DNA of 64,000 bases, from the NCBI GenBank assembly GCA_946480465.1, contig CAMLJY010000021.1, positions 21,473-85,472 on the forward strand, written 5' to 3'. The translations under genes were made by a program, and so were the position numbers. This document shows, in pieces, positions 45,648 through 54,221 of the stretch; positions within the stretch are counted from its first letter, which is position 1; every line of letters begins with the position of its first letter. The notes below the pieces were generated by a model, which searched no databases, was not told the origin of the DNA, and saw nothing but the letters and a program-made list of their open reading frames with translations. This DNA comes from an uncultured Burkholderiales bacterium (lineage in GTDB: Bacteria; Pseudomonadota; Gammaproteobacteria; Burkholderiales; Burkholderiaceae).

Positions 45648-46076
45648 TCAGGCCAGCTTGTCCCGGATGGCCTGGGCCAGCACGTTCTGCACCTCCTGCG
45701 AGCCGAGTTCGGGCAGCGCCTTGGTCAAGGCGTCGTGCCACGGCAGTCCGCTGTTGCGCGCGGCCGCCACCGCATCCTCGAAGGCCTTCGACATGCGCTC
45801 GGTCAGCGCCTCGTCCGCCTGGGCAACGACATCCTTCAGGGCGTCCTGCGGCACCAGTTTCTGCATGGCCTGGTTCAGGCCCGCCTGCATCGCCTGCTGC
45901 ATCAGCGCCGGCAGGCCGCCCTTCTTCAGGGCATTGACGGCCTTGCGCGCGGCGTCCACCGCCTGAAAGGCCTGTACCGCCTGCCCCACCCCGGGCACGC
46001 ACGCGGCAGCGATTTGCCCGAGCGGCGAGTTGACGACATTGGAAACCGAGTTGCAGATCTTGCCGAGGAGTCCCAT
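45648..46076 (-). CDS. Hypothetical helical protein of the T3SS region
   Basis: 142 residues from ATG at 46076. The N-terminus (MGLLGKICNSVSNVVNSPLG) is followed by an amphipathic helical region (AVQAFQAVDAARKAVNALKKGGLPALMQQAMQAGLNQAMQ pattern) and an acidic C-terminal half. No signal peptide or known domain. It is the first gene of a two-gene unit with the 480-residue protein, and the recurring dyad lies 82-99 bases upstream of its start, like other candidate T3SS genes here. Confidence 0.65.
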   Translation of the reverse strand: MGLLGKICNSVSNVVNSPLGQIAAACVPGVGQAVQAFQAVDAARKAVNALKKGGLPALMQQAMQAGLNQAMQKLVPQDALKDVVAQADEALTERMSKAFEDAVAAARNSGLPWHDALTKALPELGSQEVQNVLAQAIRDKLA

Positions 46077-46157
46077 GGATGCACCTGTCGAGAGTGGTTG
46101 GCGATGGCCCGCATTGAAGCGACCCCATTGCCGCCTCGAAAGCTGGTGCCGGCCTTA

Positions 46158-46175
46158 GCTAGGGTGCACCGCAGC
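46158..46175. promoter_or_regulatory. GCTNGGGN4CCCNAGC-type dyad (copy b)
   Basis: GCTAGGGTGCACCGCAGC, between the divergent genes starting at 46076 (minus) and 46316 (plus). Confidence 0.6.
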
Positions 46176-46315
46176 CCGGCGGCTGCGGCCTGCGGCTCAA
46201 GCCGGCCCCCTGGACTGCCGATAGTCCGGACAGCCTGCATGGCCCGCGCCGCGCGGTCCTGCGGCCGCACCCACGGCCTGATGGCGGGCCGGATCGATCA
46301 CGATGGAACCCCTTG

Positions 46316-48892
46316 GTGAGCGTCATTCACAGGATTCATGGACTGCACACCCTGGCCGTATTGATCGGCGTCTTCGCGCTGGCCTGCGGCGGCGGCTACC
46401 TCGTCGTCAGCCATGCGGTGAACAGCACCATCGAACACCAGGCGCTGACCGTGGCCGAGATCGTGGCCAGCCAGGCGACCACCGCGCGCTCGGTGTACGC
46501 CAGCGAAATCGCCGGCAAGCTGGCGCGCGACGGCTTCGGGCCGAACGTCGATTCGCAGCGGATGCCCGGCCACGTGCCGATTCCCGCGCAGTTCCTGAAG
46601 ATGGTGGGCCAGGCGTCTTCGCTGAAATCGGACCGCCTCTACGAATACCGGCCCGTCAGCCGCTGGAACCTGGACCCGGCGCAGGGCCTGACCGACGACT
46701 TCCTGCGCTGGGCCTGGCCGCAGCTGGAAGCGCAGGACCGCGCGGCACCGGCCAAGCCCATCGAGTGGAAGGCCGTGTCGCGCATCGAGAGCGTCAACGG
46801 GCAGCGCGTGCTGCGCTACCTGTCGGCCGATGCGGCCTCGCAGCAGTCCTGCGCCGCCTGCCATAACGCGTACGAGAAGCGGCCGGAGGTGTTGGCCCGG
46901 CGCCTGGCCGACGGCGTGCCGGTGGGCAAGCAGTGGCAGCAGCACCAGCTGCTCGGCGCGCTGGCGGTCACCATCCCGCTGGACAAGGCGCAGCAGCTCG
47001 CGGGCAGCCAGATCAACGAGACGGCGGTGTTCATCTTCGGCATCCTGCTGGCCAGCTTCTCGGCGCTGTTCTGGTTCAACTGGCGCCTGTCGCGCCAGGA
47101 ACGCACGCTGCGCGACACCGAGAGCCAGCTGAAGAATTCCGAGCTGGAAACCCGCGCCGCGAACGCGATGCTGCAGGCCAGGCAGGGCGTGGAGCGGGCC
47201 TTCGGCGAGCTGTCCACCTACATGCGGGCCATCGACCAGCATGCGATCGTGCTGGTGGCCGATCGCAGCGGCCGCATCGTGCAGGCCAACGACAAGCTGC
47301 TGGAGATCAGCGGCTTCAGCCGCGAGGAGCTGATCGGCCAGCACCACCGCGTGCTCGGCGCCAACACCCAGGGGCGCGCCTTCTTCGTCCACATGCGGCA
47401 CACGCTGGAGCGCGGCGAGATCTGGCGCGGCACCATCTGCAACCGCACCAAGGCGGGCGAGCTGTACTGGATGGATTCGGCCATCGTGCCCCTGAAGGAC
47501 GCGGCCGGCGGGGTCGAGCGCTACCTGTCGATCTGCATCGACGTCACCGAGCGCAAGCGCGCCGAGCAGGACATGCTGCGCATGGCCACCCACGACAGCC
47601 TGACCGGCCTGGTCAACCGCGCGCTGCTGCACGACCGCATCCACAAGGCGCTGGAGGCCGGCAAGCGCACGCAGGCGCTGGCGGCCGTGCTGTTCATCGA
47701 CCTGGACCAGTTCAAGGCCATCAACGATTCGCTGGGCCACCGGACCGGCGACGCGGTGCTGGTGGAAGTGGCGCGGCGGCTGCAGGCCTGCGTGCGCGCC
47801 GAGGACACGGTGGCGCGGCAAGGCGGCGACGAGTTCATCGTGTTCCTGCCGCACCTGCAGGACGCCCATGCCGCGGGCGTGATGGCCGGGCGCCTGCAGG
47901 GCCGCCTGGCCTTGCCCTTCGTGATCGACGGCCGCGAGATGTACGTCGGCTCGAGCATCGGCATCGCGCTGTTCCCCGAAGACGGGCAGGACGCGGAGAC
48001 GCTGCTGAAGAACAGCGACTCGGCGATGTACCAGGTGAAGGAGTCCGGGCGCAACCACTACACCTACTTCGCGCCTCACATGAACCAGCAGGCCGTGGAG
48101 CGCTATGCGATGGTCTCGGAGCTGCGCGGCGCCGCGGAGCGCGGCGAGCTGAGGCTCCACTACCAGCCCATCATCGGCATGGCCAGCGGCCGCACCGAGG
48201 CGATGGAGGTGCTGCTGCGCTGGCAGCACCCGCAGCGGGGGCTGGTGCCGCCGATGCAGTTCATCCCCCTGGCCGAGGCCTCGGGGTTGATCGTGCCGAT
48301 CGGCGACTGGGTGATCCGCAGCGCCTGCACCCAGGTCCGCGCATGGCGGGCGGCCGGCCTGCGCGTGCCCAAGCTGGCGATCAACCTGTCGGCCATCCAG
48401 GTCCACCACCAGGCGGTGGTCGAACGCATCGAGTCGATTCTTCGAGAGACGGACGTGGAGGCCCGAGCGCTGGAATTCGAGATCACCGAAGGCAGCCTGA
48501 TGAACCGGACCGACGAGGTGATCTCCACGCTGCGAGGGCTCTGCGCGCTGGGGCTGCGCCTGGCGATCGACGACTTCGGCACCGGCTATTCGAGCCTGAG
48601 CTACCTGAAGCGCCTGCCCGTCGACACGCTGAAGGTCGACCGCACCTTCGTGATGGACATCCGCAGCGATGCCGACGACGCCGCCATCGTCAGCGCCGTG
48701 ATCTCGATGGCGCGCAGCCTGCAGCTGAAGGTGATCGCCGAGGGCGTGGAAACGCCCTACCAGCTGGAACTGCTGCGTGCGCTGGGCTGCGACCAGTACC
48801 AGGGCTTCCTGGCGAGCGAGCCCTTGTCGGCGGCCGATGCGGCGCGGTGGCTGGTGCAGCAGGTGGCTGAAGACACGCTGGTCCGTTCGTGA
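46316..48892 (+). CDS. Heme-linked sensor GGDEF-EAL protein
   Basis: 858 residues from GTG at 46316; a TTG codon immediately before is also possible. Transmembrane helices at ~10-31 and ~238-258 flank a periplasmic DUF3365/Tll0287-like sensor holding a heme c motif CAACH (179-183). A PAS domain (~300-415) precedes GGDEF (intact GGDEF at 503-507) and an EAL domain in which the motif reads EVL (631-633; catalytic Glu kept), with DDFGTGYSSLSYL present. It may make or degrade c-di-GMP in answer to a redox or gas signal. Whether both domains work cannot be told. Confidence 0.9.
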   Translation: MSVIHRIHGLHTLAVLIGVFALACGGGYLVVSHAVNSTIEHQALTVAEIVASQATTARSVYASEIAGKLARDGFGPNVDSQRMPGHVPIPAQFLKMVGQASSLKSDRLYEYRPVSRWNLDPAQGLTDDFLRWAWPQLEAQDRAAPAKPIEWKAVSRIESVNGQRVLRYLSADAASQQSCAACHNAYEKRPEVLARRLADGVPVGKQWQQHQLLGALAVTIPLDKAQQLAGSQINETAVFIFGILLASFSALFWFNWRLSRQERTLRDTESQLKNSELETRAANAMLQARQGVERAFGELSTYMRAIDQHAIVLVADRSGRIVQANDKLLEISGFSREELIGQHHRVLGANTQGRAFFVHMRHTLERGEIWRGTICNRTKAGELYWMDSAIVPLKDAAGGVERYLSICIDVTERKRAEQDMLRMATHDSLTGLVNRALLHDRIHKALEAGKRTQALAAVLFIDLDQFKAINDSLGHRTGDAVLVEVARRLQACVRAEDTVARQGGDEFIVFLPHLQDAHAAGVMAGRLQGRLALPFVIDGREMYVGSSIGIALFPEDGQDAETLLKNSDSAMYQVKESGRNHYTYFAPHMNQQAVERYAMVSELRGAAERGELRLHYQPIIGMASGRTEAMEVLLRWQHPQRGLVPPMQFIPLAEASGLIVPIGDWVIRSACTQVRAWRAAGLRVPKLAINLSAIQVHHQAVVERIESILRETDVEARALEFEITEGSLMNRTDEVISTLRGLCALGLRLAIDDFGTGYSSLSYLKRLPVDTLKVDRTFVMDIRSDADDAAIVSAVISMARSLQLKVIAEGVETPYQLELLRALGCDQYQGFLASEPLSAADAARWLVQQVAEDTLVRS

Positions 48893-49153
48893 CCCTGCGG
48901 TGATTCGGCTTGATGTCGCGGGTTCGCATTCGGCCCCTGCCTCGTCCGGCGACACCGCCCCGCACTCTGCTGGTGCGCAACCCCTCAGGGTTTGTTCCTC
49001 GTCCTGCCCCCTGCGGCCGAGCGGAAAATCCGGCTCGATGCGCGCGCGAGCCCGGCCGCGCGGACCAGGGAGCATCGAGCAAAGGGCGCGGGTGCCGCGG
49101 CCATGGCCGCCTTCGCACCCCGGGCCCCATGGCATTGTTGTACTGGACCGGCC

Positions 49154-49972
49154 ATGGCCGAGCTTGAAGCCCGCGACCTGACGAAGCTGCTGCTGATCGA
49201 CAACCTGGACGAACTGCAGCGCGAGTCCGCGCGGCTGATCCACGGTGCCGGCTTCAGCGGCTTCGTCTACGCCTTCGTCAACCCGGGCGAGTGGCACCGC
49301 ACCGGCTTCACCGCGGTGATGAACGGCTATCCGATCGACTGGCTGGTCGACTACTTCAACGCCAGCTACACGGCGATCGATCCCATCCCCCGGCACTGCT
49401 TCGCCGGCGCCGACCTGAACCCCATCGTCTGGACGCCCTCGATCTACCGCAGTGCGCCGGAGCGCGCCTTCGCCGAGGACGCGCTGGGCCACGGCGTGGG
49501 CACCGGCGTGACCTTCCCCATCCGCGACCGCAACGGCCGTTGGGGCGGCTTCTCGTTCTCGGTGGACGTCAGCTCGCGCTCGGCGCAGTCCTTCGTCGCG
49601 CACGAGATGGGCTGGGCCCGGCTGCTGGCCGTGTGCGTGCACGACGCCTACCAGCGCCTGGCGCTGCCGTATGCGGCGCCGGCGGAACTGGCGGCCTGGA
49701 ACCCGGCGGCACCCGCGGCGAAACCCGCAAGCGACGGCACGCAGCCGCCCGCTGCCGGCGAGCAGCTGCCGGCCGAACCGCTGAGCCCGCGCGAGCTGCA
49801 GTGCCTGGCCTGGTGTGCCGCTGGCAAGTCCACCTGGGAGATCGGGCGCATCCTGGCGATCTCGGAATGGACGGTGGCCTTCCACCTCAAGAACGTGCGC
49901 CGCAAGTTCGGCGTGTCCACGCGCGAGCAGGTCGTCGCGCGCGCAATCGCCAGCGGGCTGATCCAGCCCTGA
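49154..49972 (+). CDS. LuxR-type autoinducer-binding regulator
   Basis: 272 residues. The N-terminal autoinducer domain (~15-170) keeps the residues that line acyl-homoserine-lactone pockets: Trp and Tyr in DWLVDYFNASY, Asp-Pro in TAIDPIPRHC, Trp in PIVWTPS and Gly in GVGTGVTFPI. The C-terminal GerE-type HTH is clear (SPRELQCLAWCAAGKSTWEIGRILAISEWTVAFHLKNVRRKF pattern, ~205-265). No luxI is in the window, so it is a solo regulator or its synthase is elsewhere. A lux-box-like palindrome follows, ahead of a LysR gene. Confidence 0.92.
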   Translation: MAELEARDLTKLLLIDNLDELQRESARLIHGAGFSGFVYAFVNPGEWHRTGFTAVMNGYPIDWLVDYFNASYTAIDPIPRHCFAGADLNPIVWTPSIYRSAPERAFAEDALGHGVGTGVTFPIRDRNGRWGGFSFSVDVSSRSAQSFVAHEMGWARLLAVCVHDAYQRLALPYAAPAELAAWNPAAPAAKPASDGTQPPAAGEQLPAEPLSPRELQCLAWCAAGKSTWEIGRILAISEWTVAFHLKNVRRKFGVSTREQVVARAIASGLIQP

Positions 49973-50027
49973 GAGCGGCGCTGAAGTTGCGGCGCGCAGC
50001 CTGCGCGCCTTCCCGCCAACTGTTCCC

Positions 50028-50047
50028 ACCTACTCGACCGAGCAGGT
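50028..50047 (+). promoter_or_regulatory. Lux-box-like 20-bp palindrome
   Basis: ACCTACTCGACCGAGCAGGT: 20 bases, ACCT...AGGT ends, 8 of 9 arm pairs, ending 34 bases before the lysR start. Size and outer bases match the lux-box layout. Confidence 0.6.
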
Positions 50048-50081
50048 AGGCGGGCGGGAGATGGCCGCGTAAGGTTGAGCC

Positions 50082-51122
50082 ATGTCAGACGCTGCCGTGC
50101 TCACCCTCTCGGACGCCCCGCTGGGTGGCCTGTGCCCCCGCCGCGCCGCAGCCGATGCGCCCACGCGGCCCGAGCCGATGGCACCGGAGCAGTTCGTGGC
50201 CCGGCGCATGACGCTGCGCCACGCTCGCGTGCTGCTGGCGGTGCTGGAGGCCGGCGGCGTCAGCGCCGCGGCCGACCGGCTCAACGTCACGCAGCCCGCG
50301 GTCAGCAAGGCGCTGGCCGAGATCGAGGATGGCATCGGCGCGCCGCTCTTCGTGGGCGGCAAGCGCAACCCGCGGCCGACGCTGATGTGCTCGCGCCTGG
50401 CCACGCTGGCGCGCAAGCTGGAGGCCAACCTGCAGCGCGCGGCCGACGAGATGGGCAGCTTCTTCCGCGGTGGTTCGGGCGAACTGCTGATCGGCACCAC
50501 CGGCGCCGCGCTGCAGCGGGTGATGCCCGAGGTGGTGGGGGCGATGAAGGCGGAGTTCCCCAGCCTGACGCTCACCATCACCACGCCGCCCGCGGCGCGC
50601 CTGTTCGATGAACTGCGCGCCGGCCGCATCGACCTGGTGATCGCCCGCGTGCCGCGCGACGAACACCCGGCCGACCTGCGGTCCCTGCCGCTGGGACCGA
50701 TGCCCGACGTGCTGGTGGTCAGCCGCCGGCATCCCGCGGCGGCCCTGCCTGAGCGGATCGACTGGGCGGGTGCCTGCGAATCGGGCTGGCTGTGGCCGCT
50801 GAAGGGCACGCGCAAGCGCGAGCACCAGGAACGCTTCTGGCGCCGCCAGGGCCTGCCGCGGCCGCACAGCATGGTGGAACTGGGCGATGCGGCGCTGGCC
50901 ATGGCGCTGCTGCACACGCAGCCGCTGTTCGCGGTGGTTCCGCTGCACACCGCCGAGCAGGCGGTGTGCCAGGGCGCGGCTGTGATCGTGCCGCTGCCGG
51001 TGGACCTGCGCCTGGGCGAGCTGGCGCTGTGGCACCTGGACGAGCCGCAGAGCGCCGTGGTCCAGCGGCTGAAGGACGTGGCGTCCCGGGCGATCACAGC
51101 GGGCGCACCGTTTGTGAGTTAG
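50082..51122 (+). CDS. LysR family regulator (paralogue 1)
   Basis: 346 residues. After a ~35-residue leader comes a winged HTH (FVARRMTLRHARVLLAVLEAGGVSAAADRLNVTQPAVSKALAEIEDGIGAPLF pattern, ~38-95) and a LysR effector domain (~125-340). It is closely similar to the regulator at 58542 across the whole length: both contain WLWPLKGTRKR, FWRRQGLPRP and DELRAGRID. The core without the leader is of normal length. The lux-box-like site sits directly ahead. It may control the T3SS-region genes flanked by the two regulators; the inducer is unknown. Confidence 0.9.
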   Translation: MSDAAVLTLSDAPLGGLCPRRAAADAPTRPEPMAPEQFVARRMTLRHARVLLAVLEAGGVSAAADRLNVTQPAVSKALAEIEDGIGAPLFVGGKRNPRPTLMCSRLATLARKLEANLQRAADEMGSFFRGGSGELLIGTTGAALQRVMPEVVGAMKAEFPSLTLTITTPPAARLFDELRAGRIDLVIARVPRDEHPADLRSLPLGPMPDVLVVSRRHPAAALPERIDWAGACESGWLWPLKGTRKREHQERFWRRQGLPRPHSMVELGDAALAMALLHTQPLFAVVPLHTAEQAVCQGAAVIVPLPVDLRLGELALWHLDEPQSAVVQRLKDVASRAITAGAPFVS

Positions 51123-51132
51123 CGAAGCCTGC

Positions 51133-51150
51133 ACTGGGGTTGGCCCGCAC
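51133..51150 (+). promoter_or_regulatory. Weak copy of the GCTNGGGN4CCCNAGC dyad (copy g)
   Basis: ACTGGGGTTGGCCCGCAC; left half good, right half degenerate. It lies 78-95 bases before the gene at 51228, the spacing seen for the other copies. Confidence 0.4.
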
Positions 51151-51227
51151 TGGCGCCGGCCCCATCTGTCGGGCCGGGGCGCGTCCTGCTGCAATGGCTC
51201 CACCCACCCGACCTTGGAGCCTTCGCG

Positions 51228-51848
51228 ATGAACAGCACCGCCCAGACAGTACGCCGCAGCAGCCCTCCGGTTCGCCACCGGGTGGTGTGGCCGGCCAGCC
51301 TGCCCGCCGACACCCCCGTGCTCGACGCCCTGGACCGCGCCAACCTGCGCCTGGCCATCGACACGCGGCTGCGGCGCGAACTGGTCGAGTACCTGCGCGT
51401 GCTGCGCCACGACGCCCGCCTGGCGCCGGCTGCTCCGGCGGCGCAGGGGCCGGGCAGCGTGGAGCGCGCGGCGCTGCGCGGCCACCTGGGCGATTGGTGC
51501 TACGGCCAGTTGGTGGCGCTGGTGCGCGACCACGCGGCCGACGTGCCGCTGTCGATGGCGCACGTGCGCATCGACGAGTTGACGCTGGACAGCGCCGTCG
51601 AGCTGGCGATCCTGCGCTTCGACCTCGAAGCCTACCGGCGGGAGCTGGCGCCGCGGCTGTACGCCGCGCAGGTGGAGCGCGCCGGCGCCCAGGCCCACCC
51701 AGGGAGCGCCGGTGGTCCGGCGCGCGTGGCGATGGCGGCCTACTGGGCCGAGCAGCCCAGCAACTTCGCAATGCAGCTGCTGCGCAGCTTCCTGGACCCG
51801 CAGCGCGGCGAGCTGCGCCTGCGCGACCTGCTGCCGGCGCTGAACTGA
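51228..51848 (+). CDS. Hypothetical protein of the T3SS region
   Basis: 206 residues from ATG at 51228. No signal peptide or membrane helix; the N-terminus is Ser/Thr/Pro-rich (MNSTAQTVRRSSPPVRHRVV). The rest is helical and Leu/Arg-rich (LDRANLRLAIDTRLRRELVEYLRVLRHDARL pattern), the C-terminus ends LDPQRGELRLRDLLPALN. I recognise no family. It converges on sctU, 10 bases away, and has a weak dyad upstream, so it may be a T3SS accessory protein or substrate. Confidence 0.65.
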   Translation: MNSTAQTVRRSSPPVRHRVVWPASLPADTPVLDALDRANLRLAIDTRLRRELVEYLRVLRHDARLAPAAPAAQGPGSVERAALRGHLGDWCYGQLVALVRDHAADVPLSMAHVRIDELTLDSAVELAILRFDLEAYRRELAPRLYAAQVERAGAQAHPGSAGGPARVAMAAYWAEQPSNFAMQLLRSFLDPQRGELRLRDLLPALN

Positions 51849-51858
51849 TCCGGCCTCG

Positions 51859-53142
51859 TCAGCCTCCGCGCGGCCCGTGTGGCATGCCTGGGGCGCCCGG
51901 CGGCGGCCGGCGCATCCAGTCCGGCGTGCGGCCGGTGGGGGCAGGGGGGCGATAACGCGTCAAGTCCTCGCCCGGCGGCCGGCGTCCCTTGCGGCCGGAC
52001 TGGCCGCCCTGGCGATCCTGCTGGCCCTGATGGTCGGGGCCGGGCGAAGCGGCCGGCGTGCCGGCGGCGCCTTCCTCGGCCAGCGCCGCCTTCACCTCGC
52101 GCGCCCACAGGATCACCTCGGCCACGATGTCGAACAGGTCCGCGGGGATCACGTCGCCTTCCTCGACGCGGGCCAGCATGTCGCGCGCCAGGTCCACGTT
52201 GCGCAGGATGGGCACGCCGGCCTCTTCGGCGGCCGCGCGCATCGCGCGGGCCACCTCGTCGCAGCCCTTGGCGGTGACGGTGGGCACCGGGGTGCTGCCG
52301 CGCTCGTAGTGCACCGCAATGGCCACGTGCGTCGGGTTCACCACCAGCACGCTGGCGTCGCGCGCGGACTGTGCCGGCCCCTGCTGCGCCCACTGCTGCG
52401 CCAGCTGCCGGCGCTGGCCCTTGACGTGCGGGTCGCCTTCGCTTTCCTTGTGTTCCTTCTGGATGTCGCGCAGGCTCATGCGCATCTTCTTGCGGAAGCT
52501 GAAGCGCTGGTGCACCAGGTCCAGCACCGACAGCAGCGCGAACACCGCCACGCACCACCACAGCAGCGGCCGCGCCGCATGCCACAGCGCCGCGCCCACC
52601 GCGCGCGGCTGGCCCGACCAGGGCAGCGCCACCAGCTGCGGCAGCAGCGCGCTGACCGAGATCCAGCCCAGCGCCAGCAGCGCCACCGTCTTCACCACGG
52701 CCTTCAGCAGCTCGACCAGGTTGTCCAGGCCGAACATGCGCTTCAAGCCGGCCACCGGGTCCAGGTTCTCGGCCTTGGGCACCAGCTTGTCGGTGGCGAA
52801 CAGCGAGCCCACCTGCAGGTACTCCACCAGCACGCCCACCGCGCAGGCCGGCAGCAGCAGCCCGGCCGTCAGCGCCAGCAGGGTGCGCCAGGCATGGCTT
52901 CCAATGTGAGCGGCCGCATAAGCGAAGGGCTGCCCCAGGCCGTCCAGCACCGCGTTCAGCAGCGCCAGCAGCTCGCTGCCGGCCCAGCCGGCGGCCAGCG
53001 TGGCCAGCAGCAGCCAAGCCAGCAGCTCCAGCGTGCTGGTCAGGTCCTTGCTCTTGGACACCTGCCCCTTGCGTCGCGCGTCCTGCAGCTTCTTCGGGGT
53101 CGGCTCCTCGGTCTTGTCGCCGCTGTCGTCCTGGCCGGACAT
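51859..53142 (-). CDS. sctU: Type III secretion export-gate switch protein SctU
   Basis: 427 residues from ATG at 53142. SctU/YscU/FlhB family: N-terminal DKTEEPTPKKLQDARRKGQV, four transmembrane helices (~35-60, ~85-110, ~140-165, ~185-210), then a cytoplasmic domain with the autocleavage motif NPTH at 269-272. Autocleavage after Asn switches substrate class in the family. I call it injectisome rather than flagellar from the effector-like neighbours, not from a diagnostic residue. After the family core it carries ~70 extra Gly/Pro/Arg-rich residues (RPPPGAPGMPHGPRGG at the end), longer than usual. Other export-apparatus genes are not in the window. Confidence 0.93.
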   Translation of the reverse strand: MSGQDDSGDKTEEPTPKKLQDARRKGQVSKSKDLTSTLELLAWLLLATLAAGWAGSELLALLNAVLDGLGQPFAYAAAHIGSHAWRTLLALTAGLLLPACAVGVLVEYLQVGSLFATDKLVPKAENLDPVAGLKRMFGLDNLVELLKAVVKTVALLALGWISVSALLPQLVALPWSGQPRAVGAALWHAARPLLWWCVAVFALLSVLDLVHQRFSFRKKMRMSLRDIQKEHKESEGDPHVKGQRRQLAQQWAQQGPAQSARDASVLVVNPTHVAIAVHYERGSTPVPTVTAKGCDEVARAMRAAAEEAGVPILRNVDLARDMLARVEEGDVIPADLFDIVAEVILWAREVKAALAEEGAAGTPAASPGPDHQGQQDRQGGQSGRKGRRPPGEDLTRYRPPAPTGRTPDWMRRPPPGAPGMPHGPRGG

Positions 53143-53164
53143 CGTGCCGCTCCTGCTCCCGATC

Positions 53165-53839
53165 TCAGCGCAGCCGGGCGGGGCTGGCGGCCAAGGAGCG
53201 CAGCGCGTGCAGGCCGGTGCCCTGCGTGGCACCGACGAAGGCGGCCACCGCCCGGTCCAGGTCGGCGCCGCAGTGCTGCCAGGTGTCGGCCAGCTGGCGC
53301 AGGCCGGCGCGCGTGCCGCGCGCCAGGGCAGCGTCCAGCGGATCGTCGGCGGCGCTGCGCAGGCGTTCGCAGTACAGGCGGCGCGCGGGGTCCACCTCGG
53401 ACACCAGGCGCAGCAGCGCCGCCAGCGCGGGCGTGAACTCGGCCGCCTGCAGGGCCTGCGGGCCGCCGGGCTGCGCGTACCAGGCGCACAGGTATTCGAT
53501 GGGCCCCAGCGATCGCATGGCGCCGCCGGCCGCGGTGGCCGTGGGGGTGCCCCAGGCCGCCAGCCGGCCGCTGGGCACGCGGCCGCTGCACAGGCCGTCC
53601 ATCAGCGTGCGCGCCACCGCGGCGCGGGCCGCGGGCGTGCCGCGGTCACCCACGTGCGCGAGCACGCCGATCAGCGTCGGGTACAGCGCGGTGCCCAGCG
53701 CTTCGCACAGCCGTTCCAGCAGGCGCACGCGGTCCTGGGCTTGCGGCAGCCAGGCGCAGCCGTCCACCAGCAATTGCGCCGCGGCCGCCCAGTCGGCGCC
53801 GGGGGCGTCGAAGGGGTGGGGCGCGGCGCGGGGCGGCAC
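53165..53839 (-). CDS. Hypothetical protein upstream of sctU
   Basis: 224 residues from GTG at 53839. No signal peptide; helical, Ala/Leu-rich with several Cys and Trp (WAAAAQLLVDGCAWLPQAQD; CERLRSAADDPLDAALARG). It is 22 bases ahead of sctU and 33 bases after the 75-residue gene, so all three probably form one transcript led by the dyad at 54151. I find no resemblance to named Sct components; it could be a chaperone, regulator or substrate of the system. Confidence 0.65.
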   Translation of the reverse strand: MPPRAAPHPFDAPGADWAAAAQLLVDGCAWLPQAQDRVRLLERLCEALGTALYPTLIGVLAHVGDRGTPAARAAVARTLMDGLCSGRVPSGRLAAWGTPTATAAGGAMRSLGPIEYLCAWYAQPGGPQALQAAEFTPALAALLRLVSEVDPARRLYCERLRSAADDPLDAALARGTRAGLRQLADTWQHCGADLDRAVAAFVGATQGTGLHALRSLAASPARLR

Positions 53840-53872
53840 GTCGAAGGGGAAGGGAAAGGGCGCGGGCCGCCT

Positions 53873-54100
53873 TCAGCCGGCCGGGGCCAGGGTGGCGACG
53901 AAGCGGTTCGTGATCTCGTCGATGTCGAGGCGGGGGTCTTTCGCGCTAACGCCGATGGTCCCCGTGTACAGCGTGGCCGCGGCACGTGCCTCGGCCAGGC
54001 GAAAGTCCGCGCCGGACACGGCATCGGCTGCGCCGGTGGCGCCAGGGCGCGAGAACACCGGCACACCGGACACGGGGCGGAAGGTGGGCAGGGTGGACAT
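53873..54100 (-). CDS. Small hypothetical protein, first gene of the sctU transcript
   Basis: 75 residues from ATG at 54100: MSTLPTFRPVSGVPVFSRPG opens it and DPRLDIDEITNRFVATLAPAG closes it. No signal peptide; the N-terminus is Ser/Pro/Thr-rich as in type III substrates. Size is close to needle or chaperone proteins but the sequence does not match either pattern that I know. The recurring dyad lies 51-68 bases upstream. Confidence 0.55.
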   Translation of the reverse strand: MSTLPTFRPVSGVPVFSRPGATGAADAVSGADFRLAEARAAATLYTGTIGVSAKDPRLDIDEITNRFVATLAPAG

Positions 54101-54150
54101 GGCGGACAGTGGGTTGGCAAGAGACTAAACACGGCGCGGCCGCGGCGACA

Positions 54151-54168
54151 GCTGGGGCGCACCCCAGC
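54151..54168 (-). promoter_or_regulatory. GCTNGGGN4CCCNAGC dyad (copy c)
   Basis: GCTGGGGCGCACCCCAGC; 8 of 9 arm positions pair. Upstream of the small gene that leads the sctU transcript. Confidence 0.65.
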
Positions 54169-54221
54169 GACCGGCGACCGCGCTTCACCCGGGCGGCGCG
54201 GGCGCGCCCGGGTGGCCGCCA

